The notes beneath the pieces were generated by a model that searched no databases, was not told the DNA's origin, and saw only the letters and a program-made list of their open reading frames with translations. DNA of 6,584 nucleotides from DAOUET01 sp034430155 (GTDB taxonomy: Bacteria > Chloroflexota > Anaerolineae > Anaerolineales > UBA4823). How positions within the stretch are numbered: the stretch's first letter is position 1; every line of letters starts with the position of its first letter. The DNA lies in the NCBI GenBank assembly GCA_034430155.1, contig DAOUET010000004.1, forward strand, positions 1-6,584, given 5' to 3'. Positions 1-6,265 of the stretch are shown piece after piece. Position numbers and translations under genes: made by a program.

Positions 1-1
1 A

Positions 2-841
2 GGTGTGGCCTTAGGCGCGATCTTCTATTTCGGTGTGCCGACCCTATATCGCCAGATTGTGGAACCTATCCAGGAAAACGCTACTCAATTGAAGGCGTTA
101 AGCGCGCTTCAAAAACAGGATAAAGAACAGGTCACTCAGCGTTTGGAAAGCCTAACGGCGCGCATAGGAAATTTGGAAAAGCAAGCGGATGCAAACAAAG
201 AAGCCATGGCATCTTTAGAGACCCAGCTATCGGAAGAGGCGGACCTTCAAAAGAGTGGGCTCTCCGAAATGGAGGCTAGATTGACGAGTTCTATCGCCCG
301 TCTCAACAGCATCCAAGGGCAATTGGATAATTTGATGACTTCCTATGAGGATCTCTCAAAGGTAGTAAACCAAACCGGGAAAGAGATTGAGGCACTGAAG
401 TCTGAAACCGCGCAAGAAGAATCTCCATTATCCGGGCTGCAACAAGAAGTGAGTGCATTAAAGGTGATGGAGTTACTGACACGCAGTCGCCTTTACATCT
501 TTCAGAGTAATTTTGGATTGTCTGAGCGAGATGTGCGGGCTGCCAGGGAGATTCTGGCTGAGATTCGCACTACAGCACCAGATTTTAGGACGGAAACAAT
601 GCGAGCTGTGCTTACGCGGCTGGATCTGGCGCTTGAGAATCTCCCCAGCGCGCCCAGCCTGGCTGATGATGACCTGGAAATTGCCTGGCAATTATTAGTT
701 GGGGGTCTGCCCGTGGAAGCTGCTCAAGCCTCTATTACGGCCCCAGAAGTTACAGAGTTGCCTGCCAGCGCAACCTCCAGCCCGACAGGAACACGGTCAG
801 TAACTGCAACACCTGAATTAACCAGTACACCAACACCGTAA
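2..841 (+). CDS. Membrane-anchored coiled-coil protein of unknown function, 5'-partial
   Basis: The frame is open from the first bases of the window and stops at TAA 839-841. A GTG at 5-7 could be read as a start, but it falls inside a hydrophobic stretch (ALGAIFYFGVPTLY) that looks like the end of a membrane helix, and no ribosome binding site is visible, so the true start is probably outside the window. Counting from that GTG, residues 1-15 are the membrane part, about 18-135 are a long charged heptad-like coiled coil, about 150-235 form a predicted helical bundle (from VMELLTRSRLYIF through DLEIAWQLL), and 241-278 are a low-complexity Thr/Ser/Pro/Ala tail. No catalytic motif is seen. The topology recalls HemX-like proteins (one membrane helix, coiled coil, helical domain), but this is only a resemblance. 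The next gene downstream has the same plan. Function unknown. Confidence 0.8.
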   Translation, partial: GVALGAIFYFGVPTLYRQIVEPIQENATQLKALSALQKQDKEQVTQRLESLTARIGNLEKQADANKEAMASLETQLSEEADLQKSGLSEMEARLTSSIARLNSIQGQLDNLMTSYEDLSKVVNQTGKEIEALKSETAQEESPLSGLQQEVSALKVMELLTRSRLYIFQSNFGLSERDVRAAREILAEIRTTAPDFRTETMRAVLTRLDLALENLPSAPSLADDDLEIAWQLLVGGLPVEAAQASITAPEVTELPASATSSPTGTRSVTATPELTSTPTP

Positions 842-997
842 CGAGGAACTGAAATTAGATTCATTCAAAAGTTGTGGAGACAAAGGTTTCTTGAGGCGTT
901 CGGATGGGCAAGGCCAGTCCAGACCGTACAGAAGATTTGTGCATCTTTTATAAACTCTGATCATTATCAAATGGAATTATCTTAGGAGGAAAAGAGT

Positions 998-1636
998 ATG
1001 AATGAAACGGATGAAGAGGTTCCCCAAGCGGAAGGGCTTCCGGAAGAAGAGAAACCGAAGGGTCTGGAGGATCTAACCGCGCCAAAAGCAAAGCCCGAGA
1101 CTCGTTTTCAACGCTTCCTGCGTCAAGCATTTCTCTGGCTGGCTGGTTTATTGATAGTATTTGGCTTAGGTGTGCTGGCAACGGTGTTTTTGCTCTACCA
1201 ACCTACGCGTCAGGAATTGACCGACATCACGGGGCAATTAGATCAGGCAAACCAGCAAATCACTCAAAAGCAAGGTGAGATTGAGGGTCTGAAACCGCTG
1301 GAAACCAAAAACAAGGAATTGCAGGGTAAATTAGATCAAGCCAATCTGCACATTGTGATCTTGAGCGCTCTTTCGGATGTGAACGCAGCACGCCTGGCGC
1401 TCGCCAATGATGATCAGGCCGGTGCAAAGGTGCATCTGACGAATACCCCTAAAACATTATCAGATTTAAAAAGTCTGGTGGGCAGCAATCAGACGGAAAA
1501 AGTTACATCGATGCAAGATCGATTACAATTGGCGGTTGGCGAGATGAGCACCAATAAATTTGCGGCCAGATCTGATTTGAGCGTTTTGGCAGAGGATCTG
1601 GTGCAATTGGAAAACACATTTTTTGCCACGCCTTGA
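998..1636 (+). CDS. Single-pass membrane coiled-coil protein of unknown function
   Basis: This 212-aa protein starts at ATG 998 behind a strong AGGAGGA (984-990, 7-nt spacing) and ends with TGA followed at once by an in-frame TAA. Residues 1-40 are hydrophilic and acidic (many Glu, with Pro and Lys). Residues about 43-67 form one strong membrane helix (LWLAGLLIVFGLGVLATVFLLY). Residues about 70-118 are a Gln/Lys/Glu-rich coiled coil containing two related LDQAN segments (81-85 and 112-116). Residues 118-210 are a helical domain whose pattern (SALSDVNAARLALANDD, then LQLAVGEM, then DLVQLENTF) parallels the end of the gene at 2-841. I infer that the two are tandem paralogues, perhaps acting together at the membrane. 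The 156-bp gap between them has no terminator that I can see, so co-transcription is possible. I do not recognise a characterised family. Confidence 0.88.
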   Translation: MNETDEEVPQAEGLPEEEKPKGLEDLTAPKAKPETRFQRFLRQAFLWLAGLLIVFGLGVLATVFLLYQPTRQELTDITGQLDQANQQITQKQGEIEGLKPLETKNKELQGKLDQANLHIVILSALSDVNAARLALANDDQAGAKVHLTNTPKTLSDLKSLVGSNQTEKVTSMQDRLQLAVGEMSTNKFAARSDLSVLAEDLVQLENTFFATP

Positions 1637-1645
1637 TAACGGAGC

Positions 1646-1735
1646 CCAGGCATTCCTGATTGATATAAGTCAAGGGGAGATGAACCCAGAATGTAGACAA
1701 AAAAGTAAATAGCGAACGGGGTTCATACTGCCTGG
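1646..1735 (+). ncRNA. Possible structured RNA or structured 3' UTR (nested inverted repeats)
   Basis: Two perfect nested inverted repeats are visible: CCAGGCA (1646-1652) with TGCCTGG (1729-1735), and inside them ATGAACCC (1680-1687) with GGGTTCAT (1719-1726). The outer 7-bp and inner 8-bp helices would be joined by a 27-nt left strand and a 2-nt right strand, with a 31-nt A-rich terminal loop. The terminator at 1748 follows 12 nt later. The order 'folded domain then terminator' suits a small RNA or a structured 3' UTR of the gene ending at 1636. I do not recognise a known RNA family, and chance pairing is possible. Confidence 0.3.
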
Positions 1736-1747
1736 ATGAGGATATTC

Positions 1748-1783
1748 AAAACTGGCGATCCAGCGATCGCCAGTTTTGTTATT
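1748..1783 (+). terminator. Rho-independent terminator, probably bidirectional
   Basis: AAAACTGGCGATC (1748-1760) and GATCGCCAGTTTT (1765-1777) are perfect reverse complements, giving a 13-bp stem with a CAGC loop. On the + strand the stem ends in TTTT followed by GTTATT. On the minus strand it also ends in TTTT. It lies 111 nt past the stop of the + strand gene and downstream of the convergent minus-strand gene, so it could stop both transcripts. Confidence 0.85.
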
Positions 1784-1894
1784 CTTCAGGGAAGAATCGT
1801 CTGGGGTTGGTTTTTTAGGCTGCCTGGATATGTATATGGGACAGCCCCGGCTAATGGAGCAACCAAAACAAAGTCGGACAATTTGCTATATTAA

Positions 1895-1995
1895 TGTCAC
1901 TCTAAGCCGCCTAAGGAAGCGAAGAGTCTATGTTACGATCGTTTTAATCGAGCAATTCAGGGATTCTTCGGTCGCTTTGCTCCCTCAGAATGACA
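1895..1995. repeat. Inverted pair of 35-bp REP/MITE-like repeats
   Basis: Copy 1 (1895-1929) begins TGTCACTCTAAG and ends GAAGAGTCT. Copy 2 (1961-1995), read on the minus strand, begins TGTCATTCTGAGGGAGC and ends CGAAGAATCC. They are the same length without gaps and match at 23 of 35 positions, separated by 31 bp. Copy 2 looks close to a TGTCATTCTGAGGGAGCGAAGCGACCGAAGAATC repeat that I recall being scattered between genes in Chloroflexota and other bacteria; copy 1 is more decayed. No transposase is nearby, so if mobile it would be a non-autonomous element moved in trans. Confidence 0.6.
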
Positions 1996-2111
1996 CCTTG
2001 CCATGTCAATTGTACGACTTCAGTCTGATTCGTCAATAAGATCCAAGTAAGCGTTATAAATTTTGGGGTCAGCTCATAGCGGGCATGATTTAATGGATGC
2101 CCAGGTAAAGG

Positions 2112-3212
2112 TTAATAGCGCAGCAAAGCCCCGATACCTCCAAAATCAACCTGATCACCAATTTCGTGTATGACTTCCACATCACCACCATCGAGCATCA
2201 CCTGACGGACAGCCAGTTCAACCGCGTCAGGAATTTGGTCAAATTTATTACCGCAGAATGGGCATTGATAGACTTTTTGGGCGGTGAGGTAGCCGCATCC
2301 TTGGCAGCGATAACCAGGGGCACGGAAACCTTCGCGAATAAGCAAAGTTTGCACACGACCTTCGTGGACTGCTGCCAGGGTATCATCTAAGCGTACGACG
2401 CCACCACGCCCTTTGGCTGCAGCTGTAATAACAGCCTGCAGGAGCTGAGTTTCGCGTCGTCTCTCAGCCTGCCGCCCGATTTCAAGCGCCTTTCCCTTCA
2501 CTTCGGCGTGACTGGCAGTCATGCTAATGGGAAATGTTCCCACAATCAAGCTCTGCCATGATTTGGGCAGCTGGTAACGGAAGACAGCCAGGTTATCTTC
2601 GGTACCACCGATAAGCACACGTCGCACGTTATTCTCTGCGAAGAAATGGGATGCAAAGTCAGCAGATTCTCGAATGTTACGTTCAGCGACCTCTTCTGAA
2701 TAGTTAGTTTGTCCGGCAACACCACCACGCCGGCCAAGTGCCTGGGATCCTCCGCCTCGTTTAGTACGGCGCACACTTTCCCCCACAACGCCTTCTTGCT
2801 CGCGTAGTTCTCCCAGGTGGAAGTAAAAAAGGCGAGCGCCTTGCTTATCTACTACCGCAACGCCATAACCCCCATAAGAGTCGAGTAAATCAGCCAGCGG
2901 TTTAACATGAGGACGATTGCTGATACGCAAGCGATCACGTAGAGGTACTTGAAACGAATAGGTTCGCAGGTATTCTTCTTGTGCGCAAGAAAATACAGCA
3001 ACGCTACGTCCAGACCAATCGTACTCATGATCGAAATAGCGTTCTATAGCATTGAAGTCATCTTGAAAGTCAATCTCCTTAAGCATATTTCGCATACGAA
3101 GTTTATAAGCGTCGGCACTTCCCTCGGCTGGATCTGTGTTCAGGTATAAGCTGATCACAGGGTGTTCAGCTTTGTATTCCAATAATTCTTTTAGATCTTG
3201 TTCAGTAAACAT
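2112..3212 (-). CDS. Bacterial aeRF1-like (eRF1/Pelota/Vms1-related) ribosome-associated factor
   Basis: The 366-aa product resembles bacterial homologues of archaeal/eukaryotic release factor 1 (baeRF, VLRF1, Balon-type). Residues 1-100 form an N-terminal domain with the family-like segment PVISLYLNTDP (18-28). Residues about 113-230 match eRF1 domain 2 (GVAVVDKQGARLFYF, then IGGTEDNLAVFRYQLP). Residues about 231-366 match the Pelota-like third domain (IGRQAERRRE...AAAKGRGGVVRLDDTLAAVHEGRVQTLLI). It carries a zinc ribbon, C303-x2-C306-x10-C317-x2-C320, as in archaeal aRF1. The loop where eRF1 has GGQ reads R-G-G-G-S-Q (152-157), and a second Gly-rich run ends in Q168. Glutamine-containing variants suggest peptidyl-tRNA hydrolysis as in Vms1/VLRF1, while Balon-type members instead occupy idle ribosomes; sequence alone does not decide. 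The ATG at 3210-3212 is chosen for its AGGAGG. A longer frame from a TTG at 3294-3296 has poor support. Confidence 0.85.
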   Translation of the reverse strand: MFTEQDLKELLEYKAEHPVISLYLNTDPAEGSADAYKLRMRNMLKEIDFQDDFNAIERYFDHEYDWSGRSVAVFSCAQEEYLRTYSFQVPLRDRLRISNRPHVKPLADLLDSYGGYGVAVVDKQGARLFYFHLGELREQEGVVGESVRRTKRGGGSQALGRRGGVAGQTNYSEEVAERNIRESADFASHFFAENNVRRVLIGGTEDNLAVFRYQLPKSWQSLIVGTFPISMTASHAEVKGKALEIGRQAERRRETQLLQAVITAAAKGRGGVVRLDDTLAAVHEGRVQTLLIREGFRAPGYRCQGCGYLTAQKVYQCPFCGNKFDQIPDAVELAVRQVMLDGGDVEVIHEIGDQVDFGGIGALLRY

Positions 3213-3217
3213 AGTGG

Positions 3218-3223
3218 CCTCCT
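3218..3223 (-). promoter_or_regulatory. Shine-Dalgarno of the aeRF1-like gene (fixes its start)
   Basis: AGGAGG on the minus strand sits 5 nt before the ATG at 3210-3212, within GAGGAGG. It favours that ATG over the upstream in-frame TTG at 3294-3296, whose extra 28 residues show no family features. Confidence 0.85.
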
Positions 3224-3287
3224 CTTTTCGTTTTAACCAGCCTTCTGCTGAAATCCTATGACTCATTGAGAGCAGAAACTGAGAAAC

Positions 3288-3310
3288 GTAAACCAAATAT
3301 TTGGTGTTAC
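3288..3310. promoter_or_regulatory. Long palindrome, candidate operator between htrA and the aeRF1-like gene
   Basis: ACCAAATATTTGGT (3292-3305) is a perfect 14-bp palindrome. It extends to GTAA (3288-3291) and TTAC (3307-3310) if one G is skipped. Having no loop, it looks more like a binding site for a dimeric regulator than a terminator. It lies about 75 nt upstream of the aeRF1-like start and 21 nt past the htrA stop. Between it and the gene, TTCTGCT (3243-3249) and AGCAGAA (3271-3277) could form a leader hairpin. No convincing -35/-10 pair was found, so the regulatory role is inference. Confidence 0.35.
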
Positions 3311-3330
3311 GGCTGACATTTTTTGCTCTG

Positions 3331-4518
3331 CTAGGGACGCTTGCCGAGGGTAAGGTCGACCTGCAGTTCCTTATCTGCGCGCAAAATGGTCAAGGTAACC
3401 GTATCGCCAGGTCCCTTGTTATTGAGGAGATAGCTTAACAAATCACCGAATACAATCACGGGTTGTTCATCGACCGCGATGATCAAGTCTCCTCCAGAAT
3501 TCAAGAAAGGTATGGCGGTCGTGCGTGTTCCGCTATGCAAGCCAGCTTTTTCAGCAGGGCTATTGGGAGTAATGGAGGTGATGTAAGCACCTGTGGCGCG
3601 CGGCAAGCCAAGGGCTTCTTGCTCGATAAGACTAATATCATCCAAACTGCTGATCCCCAGATAAGGATAATCGTAATAGCCTTTGGATATCAGATCCGGA
3701 ATGACGCGCTTCACGATGTTGATAGCAATGGCGAAGCCAACACCTGAGTTGAGGGGTTCTTCTGCGGTTGTGAAATTTAAGGTACGGATAGCGCGGTTGA
3801 TACCTATAACATCCCCATTGAGATTTAACAAAGGCCCCCCTGAATTACCAGGATTAATGGCAGCATCGGTCTGAATGATATCGCCGGCAGTGAATAAACC
3901 ACCTCCAGGTGCTTCATGAAGGGATCGTAGTGTTCGCCCTGAAGCCGAGATGATGCCGACGGTCATGGTGCCATTGAGCCCGAAGGGATTGCCGATAGCG
4001 ATAACGGTTTGACCGACATGGATCATTGAGGAATCACCGAGCGGGAGAGGGAAAAGCTCTTCAGTGGGGAGATCTACTTTGATGACAGCCAGGTCGGAGT
4101 CTTTATCCGTACCGATGGTCTCGCCGCGAGTTTTATTACCCGAGGGGAAATCCACCTCCAAATCCGTGATGCCTTCGATAACATGATAATTAGTGATGAT
4201 ATGGCCTTGGTGATCGATCACAAAACCTGACCCCAATCCGGATCCATCCTCAGTGAGGACGCGAATGGCAACTACCCCAGGGTTGACTTTATCATACAGA
4301 GCAACCAAAGAGTCTTCCAGCGAGACCAGATCCGGCGTGAATGAAGGGCCAGGAGAGGGGCTAGACTGAATAACGGTTTTGTCGATGTTGAGGGCGGTTG
4401 ATAGTGGTGCTGGGGTATGGTTAAGATTTTGTAATAACGGCAACGATAAAGTTTGGCAAGCTATAACGGGGATAAGGAAGAAGCAAGACACCAATAATAA
4501 CTTTTTTACTAGATTCAT
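3331..4518 (-). CDS. htrA: HtrA/DegP-family serine protease with one PDZ domain, predicted lipoprotein
   Basis: This 395-aa trypsin-like (S1C) protease degrades misfolded proteins outside the cytoplasm. Residues 1-20 are a basic and hydrophobic signal ending V-I-A-C, a lipobox, so C21 is the likely lipidated residue. Residues 22-65 are a Pro/Ser/Thr-rich linker. The protease domain (about 68-275) has the full catalytic triad: H112 in TNYHVIEG, D142 in DKDSDLAVIK and S226 in NPGNSGGPL, plus IGNPFG (175-180). A single PDZ domain follows (about 285-393: YLGISS, NSPAEKAGL, GGDLIIAVD). Length is normal for a one-PDZ HtrA. Most bacterial homologues use a membrane helix or a cleaved signal peptide, so a lipid anchor is somewhat unusual. 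ATG 4516-4518 has AAGGA (4528-4532) 9 nt upstream. It lies 80 bp after the dnaJ-like gene and is co-directional with it. Symbol by family. Confidence 0.93.
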   Translation of the reverse strand: MNLVKKLLLVSCFFLIPVIACQTLSLPLLQNLNHTPAPLSTALNIDKTVIQSSPSPGPSFTPDLVSLEDSLVALYDKVNPGVVAIRVLTEDGSGLGSGFVIDHQGHIITNYHVIEGITDLEVDFPSGNKTRGETIGTDKDSDLAVIKVDLPTEELFPLPLGDSSMIHVGQTVIAIGNPFGLNGTMTVGIISASGRTLRSLHEAPGGGLFTAGDIIQTDAAINPGNSGGPLLNLNGDVIGINRAIRTLNFTTAEEPLNSGVGFAIAINIVKRVIPDLISKGYYDYPYLGISSLDDISLIEQEALGLPRATGAYITSITPNSPAEKAGLHSGTRTTAIPFLNSGGDLIIAVDEQPVIVFGDLLSYLLNNKGPGDTVTLTILRADKELQVDLTLGKRP

Positions 4519-4550
4519 GGATTTGCATCCTTGGCTGACACCACCCTCGG

Positions 4551-4562
4551 TTAATCGATTAA
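4551..4562. promoter_or_regulatory. 12-bp perfect palindrome upstream of htrA
   Basis: TTAATCGATTAA lies in the 80-bp gap between the dnaJ-like and htrA genes, 32 bp before the htrA ATG. It could be an operator for a separate htrA promoter. No sigma-70-like hexamer pair is clear beside it, and AT-rich 12-mers can be palindromic by chance. Confidence 0.25.
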
Positions 4563-4598
4563 CGTCCCAGATCCCCCCGGCGGGAAGGGGTTCTTGAG

Positions 4599-5555
4599 TT
4601 ACTTCATCTTTGATATTTCTTCGAAGAGTTCTCGTTGGTGCTGAGTGAGGTTCTGTGGAATTTTAACACGAATACGCACGAATAAATCGCCATGTTGGGT
4701 TGGTTTTCTAAGGTGGGGCATACCTCGACCGGCGAGCCTGAAAGTCTGACCAGGCTGGGTCCCAGGGGGGACTTTAAGGAGGACATTACCACTTAAGGTG
4801 GGTAAAGTCACTTCGCCACCCAAAACAGCCTTGAACAGGTCGAGGGTGACATCGGTATAAAGGTGGTTGCCCTTGCGCTCGAAACGATGATCATTGGCAA
4901 CATTGACGACCAGGTAGAGGTCTCCTTTGATGCCTTGTGAAGCGGTGGGGATGGCATCAGCTACGCGAATTTTTGTATTGGTGCGCGCTCCTGGTGGGAT
5001 TTTTACCTCCAAGCGACGTCCATCTACCTCGATGCGACGGGTAGTGCCTTGATAGGCCTCCAAGAGACTGATGGTGACCGGTTGTTCGAATGTCTGACGT
5101 TGTGGGCGAACAGCTGTTCTTGTAGACCAACCTGAACCAGGGTAACCTGTTCCTTCTGTTGGAATACCCCCGAAAATTCGGCGAAAGAATTCTGAAAATC
5201 CTCCCAGGCCAGCCCCCCCCAAGATGTCCTCCAGATCACCCATCTCAACACGCACCCCCCCGGTGCCGGGCGTCGAGGTGTACCATTCATCCCAATTGAA
5301 TCCGCCCGGTCTGCCACCCTGCTGTCGCCAGTTATTATATGATTCTCCCAGTTGGTCGTAACGGGCGCGTTTTTGTGGGTCGCTTAAGACTTGATTGGCT
5401 TCGTTAATCTCTTTAAACTTTTCCTCTGCCTGGCTATTATCGGGATTGCGATCGGGGTGATACTTGAGCGCCAGTTTACGATAAGCGCGTTTCACCTCGT
5501 CTTCGCTCGCATTGCGGGCAACGCCGAGGACCTTGTAATAGTCTTTATATTCCAT
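4599..5555 (-). CDS. DnaJ/CbpA-type Hsp40 co-chaperone (class B, no zinc finger)
   Basis: This 318-aa co-chaperone would stimulate the ATPase of cytoplasmic DnaK and deliver unfolded protein to it. Residues 4-69 are a J domain with the essential H33-P34-D35 in LKYHPDRNPDN and the closing YDQLG. Residues about 70-150 are a Gly/Phe-rich linker (GGRPGGFNWDEW, GGAGLGGFSEFFRRIFGG). The C-terminal substrate-binding domains follow: CTD I about 155-225 (QPVTISLLEAYQGTTRRI, VKIPPGARTNTKIR) and CTD II about 230-310 (DVTLDLFKAVLGGEVTLPTL, KVPPGTQPGQTFRLAGRGMP). The CxxCxGxG zinc repeats of true DnaJ are absent, so CbpA-like (class B) fits best. The MEYKDYYKVLGV start is canonical, though only a weak Shine-Dalgarno is visible. 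No CIRCE element is seen upstream. It is first of three co-directional quality-control genes. Confidence 0.95.
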   Translation of the reverse strand: MEYKDYYKVLGVARNASEDEVKRAYRKLALKYHPDRNPDNSQAEEKFKEINEANQVLSDPQKRARYDQLGESYNNWRQQGGRPGGFNWDEWYTSTPGTGGVRVEMGDLEDILGGAGLGGFSEFFRRIFGGIPTEGTGYPGSGWSTRTAVRPQRQTFEQPVTISLLEAYQGTTRRIEVDGRRLEVKIPPGARTNTKIRVADAIPTASQGIKGDLYLVVNVANDHRFERKGNHLYTDVTLDLFKAVLGGEVTLPTLSGNVLLKVPPGTQPGQTFRLAGRGMPHLRKPTQHGDLFVRIRVKIPQNLTQHQRELFEEISKMK

Positions 5556-5877
5556 ATGTCATTCTAGTATTGCGTCTCTGTGGAGAGAATACTTGAGAGA
5601 AAATTCCTCGACTGCTTCAGGAGACGTCAATTTACCTCAAGAGACAGTGATTACACCGGGTGACCAGGTTGATTCTGTAATCCGGCGACCTTGCTATTAA
5701 ATTGTATGCGAGCAGGGTACCAAGAGTCAAGCATATCAGGGGATATTTATATAAATCTAATAAATTTCTATTTACCAGTGTTCTCATTGATATGAATATC
5801 GTGAGAGTGGGGTTCCTCTTTCACTTGCCACATAAGGGTGTTCGGCATTTACCTGATGGAGCCCCTCTCCAAACCAA
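5556..5877. other. Intergenic region upstream of the dnaJ-like gene, 322 bp
   Basis: This gap separates the dnaJ-like start from the PLDc_N stop and should hold the promoter of the quality-control cluster. I find no confident -35/-10 pair, no CIRCE inverted repeat and no protein gene. Visible structure: a 7-bp inverted repeat GATTACA (5649-5655) / TGTAATC (5676-5682), and, on the minus strand, a direct repeat TTCTCTC (5583-5589 and 5595-5601) spaced 12 bp, 28 to 46 bp before the ATG. A minus-strand TTGACG lies near 5625-5630 without a good -10 partner. Confidence 0.5.
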
Positions 5878-6096
5878 TCATCTCCGTATTCCGTATGTGA
5901 AGTATGCGATTGGTCCGAAAAAGTTTATAAAGGAAAGGGCGGTCCAGACAGGTTTGCTCCCACGGATTTGTTCAGGCGGTCTGCGGTAGATATCCAATAG
6001 TGTCGCGCAGAGTAAGGAAAGCTGCACGGTACTCAGGATAGTCACTGCAACCCTTTGGGTTACGGTCAAATCCGTCCATCTTTTACGAGTGTACAT
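5878..6096 (-). CDS. Small PLDc_N-domain membrane protein
   Basis: This 72-aa protein matches the small stand-alone version of the phospholipase D nuclease N-terminal domain (PLDc_N), a two-helix membrane module of unknown function in this short form. The N-terminal RWTDLTVTQRVAV is followed by membrane helix 1 (about 15-37), a conserved basic loop (RRPPEQIRGSKPVW, 38-51), then helix 2 (about 49-68) with the family pattern N58, G61-P62, Y65 and the end GIRR. It has no HKD catalytic motif, so no phospholipase activity is expected. The ATG at 6094-6096 has AAGGAGG only 4 nt upstream, strong though slightly close. It is co-directional with the dnaJ-like gene but 322 bp away, so probably a separate unit. 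A frame on the opposite strand (5702-5989) overlaps it and is rejected. Confidence 0.85.
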   Translation of the reverse strand: MYTRKRWTDLTVTQRVAVTILSTVQLSLLCATLLDIYRRPPEQIRGSKPVWTALSFINFFGPIAYFTYGIRR

Positions 6097-6265
6097 TTTA
6101 CCTCCTTGAAAAGCCCTTCGACTTATTGTGCTGTGGATGCGATAAGCATATAGATGCTCCTGCCAGGAGAGGAAAGTGGTTTAGTGAAGCAATCTTGTAA
6201 CGGTGTAGCGGCGATAAGCCCGAACTCAAGTCAATTATATATCTGGATCCCTCGGAGATTGTTGG

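Larger units (their letters stand above)
1637..2111. other. Convergent intergenic region, 475 bp
   Basis: This gap lies between the 3' ends of the + strand gene ending at 1636 and the minus-strand gene ending at 2112. I see no convincing protein gene. It contains a nested inverted-repeat structure (1646-1735), a terminator hairpin (1748-1777) and an inverted pair of REP-like repeats (1895-1995). A short GGGCAT/ATGCCC stem (2081-2086 with 2097-2102) just past the minus-strand gene lacks a T-run on either strand. Confidence 0.75.

Noticed and set aside
842..997. Promoter for the gene at 998 (TATAAA at 949-954)
   Set aside because: No -35-like hexamer is found at a suitable distance upstream, so it is not supported as a promoter.
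1776..2039. 87-codon open frame on the + strand in the convergent gap
   Set aside because: It begins inside the terminator stem and runs through both REP-like repeats, has no ribosome binding site, and its product resembles no known protein.
2081..2102. GGGCAT/ATGCCC hairpin just after the aeRF1-like gene as its terminator
   Set aside because: The stem is only 6 bp with a 10-nt loop and no T-run; the 1748-1777 hairpin is a better candidate.
3213..3296. N-terminal extension of the aeRF1-like protein by 28 residues
   Set aside because: It would start at TTG inside a palindrome; the downstream ATG has a strong AGGAGG and begins the family-like domain.
5702..5989. 95-codon open frame on the + strand
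   Set aside because: It overlaps the well-supported PLDc_N gene on the other strand, lacks a ribosome binding site, and its product shows no domain-like pattern.
6157..6169. CTCCTGCCAGGAG palindrome upstream of the PLDc_N gene
   Set aside because: Short odd-length dyad with no promoter hexamers beside it; likely to arise by chance.
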